The translations under genes were made by a program, and so were the position numbers. A stretch of 64,000 nucleotides of DNA from positions 1 through 64,000 of the forward strand of contig NZ_JACWZZ010000003.1 in assembly GCF_014698995.1 (NCBI RefSeq), given 5' to 3'. Positions 62,663 to 64,000 of this stretch are shown here, one piece after another. This stretch comes from Hymenobacter duratus (GTDB taxonomy: Bacteria > Bacteroidota > Bacteroidia > Cytophagales > Hymenobacteraceae). The notes under the pieces are model-generated. The model had not been told where the DNA came from. It did no database searches and worked only from the letters and a program-made list of their open reading frames with translations. Position 1 is the stretch's first letter, and each line of letters begins with the position of its first letter.

Positions 62663-63529
62663 ATGATGCCTTTTTCCCGGTTTCCGGTTTTGTTTCTTGG
62701 CTTAGGAGTGGCTTTCGCCGCTTTTCTCCCCTCACCGGCCCCCGGCGCCGACCGTATCACGACGGAGCAGTTGATGAGCCGCCTCAGTAGCACCATCGAG
62801 AACCTGAAAAGTCTGCGCTGCAATGTGCGGGCCCAGGAGCGCTTGGCCGATGGCAAATACCAGCAGGCGCGCACGGCCATGAAAATGACGTTCGGTCCGT
62901 TGCGGGTATACCTCAAAAACGCCAAAGGTATTGAAGTGCTTTGGGTGACAGGCCAGAACGATGGCGACGCCTGGGTGTACCCCAACAGCTTTCCGTACGT
63001 GACGCTCAACCTGGACCCGAACGGCTCCGTGATGCGCAAAAACCAGCACCATACGGTGCTGGATGCGGGTTTTGGCACCATCGCCGACCTCATCAAAGGC
63101 TCCAGCCAGCGCCGCGACCATAGCTTCGAGAAGAGTTTTCGCTACGCCGGCGACACAACCATTGCGGGCCGCCCGTGCTACGTGCTTCGCTCCGATTTTC
63201 CGCAGTTTCGCTACGTGGCTTATAAAGCTGTGGCCGGCGACACCCCCGAGCGGATTGCCGACAAATTTGGCTGCGGCGAGTACCGCGTTATGGAGCGCAA
63301 CGGCCTCAGCCCCGGCGAAAAAGTTGAGGTAGGCCGTACCCTGCAGGTGCCCAACAGTTACGGCCGTCGCACCATTGTCTGCGTCGACCAGAAGATTATG
63401 CTCCCGCTAGTGGTGCAGGTAAACGACGACAAAGGCCTGTTCGAGAAGTTCGAATTCAGCGACGTAGTAGCCAATCAGCCCATTCCCGCCGCCGAATTCA
63501 CTAAGGGTTTTCCGGGCTATAAGTTCTAA
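62663..63529 (+). CDS. DUF1571 family exported protein with LysM-like insert
   Basis: A 288-residue protein with signal peptide (about 1-28). The DUF1571 part (LKSLRCNVRAQER, VYLKNAKGIEVLWVTGQN, GFGTIADLIKG) has a lipoprotein-carrier (LolA-like) feel. Between its two halves (about residues 190-230) is a segment that reads like a LysM domain (YKAVAGDTPERIADKFG, NGLSPGEKVEVGRTLQVP), which binds peptidoglycan or chitin-type glycans. The insertion is unusual. An alternative ATG lies at 62666. Function unknown. Confidence 0.8.
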   Translation: MMPFSRFPVLFLGLGVAFAAFLPSPAPGADRITTEQLMSRLSSTIENLKSLRCNVRAQERLADGKYQQARTAMKMTFGPLRVYLKNAKGIEVLWVTGQNDGDAWVYPNSFPYVTLNLDPNGSVMRKNQHHTVLDAGFGTIADLIKGSSQRRDHSFEKSFRYAGDTTIAGRPCYVLRSDFPQFRYVAYKAVAGDTPERIADKFGCGEYRVMERNGLSPGEKVEVGRTLQVPNSYGRRTIVCVDQKIMLPLVVQVNDDKGLFEKFEFSDVVANQPIPAAEFTKGFPGYKF

Positions 63530-63533
63530 CACA

Positions 63534-63629
63534 AAACGTCATTCCGCGCGGCGTTGAAGAAGCTTGCTAGTGTAATAGATGATTCTACCACACTAGCGAG
63601 CTTCTTCAACGTCGCGCGGAATGACGTTT
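63534..63629. repeat. Long palindromic (REP-like) element
   Basis: 40-bp arms (63534-63573 with 63590-63629, few mismatches) with a 16-nt loop, between convergent genes. Arms begin AAACGTCATTCCGCGCG. The architecture resembles the element at 10399-10500, but the sequence differs. Confidence 0.8.
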
Positions 63630-63651
63630 CTAGCTATGCTGCTATCGAAGC

Positions 63652-64000
63652 TTAGCGGCGCATGGCTTTTTCGATTTCGTCCCACATCGGGGCCGGAATG
63701 GCTTCGAGCTTGTTGAACTCACCGGCCCCGTTCAGCCACTCCCCTCCATCGAGAGTTACTACTTCTCCATTCATATAGGCCGAGAAATCCGACACCATGT
63801 AGGCGGCCAGGTTGGCCAGTTCTTGATGGTCGCCGACGCGCTTGAGCGGCACGGACGCAGCCGGATCGAGCTTTTTAGCTAATGGCTCAGGAAAAAGCCG
63901 GCTCCAGGCGCCTTCTGTTGGGAACGGGCCGGGGGCAATGGCGTTGGAGCGGATGCCGTACTTGGCCCATTCCACGGCCAGTGAGCGGGTCATGGCCAGC
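63652..64000 (-). CDS. SDR family oxidoreductase (2,4-dienoyl-CoA reductase-like), partial
   Basis: The C-terminal 115 residues of a short-chain dehydrogenase/reductase; the 5' part lies outside the window. Visible: the VEWAKYGIRSNAIAPGPFPTEGAW segment in part (SNAIAPGPF), RVGDHQELANLAAYMVSD and the closing VVTLDGGEWL, which are characteristic of the 2,4-dienoyl-CoA reductase/FabG-type branch. The frame is open to the window edge. A fatty acid oxidation role is inferred from the branch, not shown. Confidence 0.88.
   Translation of the reverse strand, partial: LAMTRSLAVEWAKYGIRSNAIAPGPFPTEGAWSRLFPEPLAKKLDPAASVPLKRVGDHQELANLAAYMVSDFSAYMNGEVVTLDGGEWLNGAGEFNKLEAIPAPMWDEIEKAMRR

Overview
The window looks like a chromosomal segment of a high-GC member of the Bacteroidota, most likely Hymenobacter or a close relative (Cytophagales). 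The reasons are the -7 boxes of the TAnnTTTG type in front of many genes, the weak Shine-Dalgarno signals, and protein families typical of this phylum (DUF3127, DUF4159, S46 dipeptidyl-peptidase, an alpha-2-macroglobulin carrying a TonB-plug module, cyanophycinase with isoaspartyl peptidase). Genus assignment is an inference; no rRNA is present.

Layout. 1-11.5 kb is ordinary housekeeping and envelope content: the 3' end of pckA, an S1/P1 nuclease, two small exported proteins, an SDR enzyme, rsmE, an RtcB-family RNA ligase, a DUF4159 protein, a leftward lipid/hydrolase run (MBL-fold, patatin, PlsC-like, a membrane-anchored protein) and accA. At 11.7 kb a tRNA-Asp gene marks the left end of an integrated element of about 10.7 kb that ends at a 20-bp copy of the tRNA 3' end (22471-22490). 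The element carries a small HTH/excisionase-like gene, a complete type I restriction-modification operon (hsdM-hsdS-hsdR), a Rep_trans-like replication or relaxase protein with a ribbon-helix-helix partner, and an IntDOT-like tyrosine integrase at the right end. A second, identical tRNA-Asp lies at 25.0 kb. Between them is a membrane/TPR locus that appears to be one gene split by a frameshift at an 8-C tract.

25-33.5 kb holds an ADP-ribosylglycohydrolase and a 2058-residue alpha-2-macroglobulin-family protein, bracketed by two small exported basic proteins that share a C-terminal motif. 33.7-36.2 kb has two YcgL/RlaP-type nucleotidyltransferases around a GNAT acetyltransferase. 36.3-43.9 kb carries an M28 peptidase lipoprotein, a lower-GC three-gene cassette of unknown role, an S41-like peptidase, an OmpA-domain protein, an exported protein and a Nudix hydrolase. 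44-58 kb has a DEAD-box helicase, small proteins, an XRE regulator with a large palindrome upstream, an L,D-transpeptidase, an M1 aminopeptidase, a cyanophycin-degradation pair, a DUF3127 protein with an SSB-like tail, an SDR, an AlbA_2 protein, a 38-residue lysine-rich protein, DinB and YkvA proteins. 58-64 kb has an S46 dipeptidyl-peptidase, an exported protein, a glycosyltransferase, a DUF1571 protein with an inserted LysM-like segment, a long palindromic repeat and the 3' part of another SDR gene.

The most system-like object is the tRNA-Asp-integrated element with type I RM cargo, which has visible attachment repeats, arm-type repeats at both ends, a structured leader and a displaced tRNA terminator. 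Coding calls rest on recognisable motifs in the translations; small-protein and regulatory calls are less certain and marked so.
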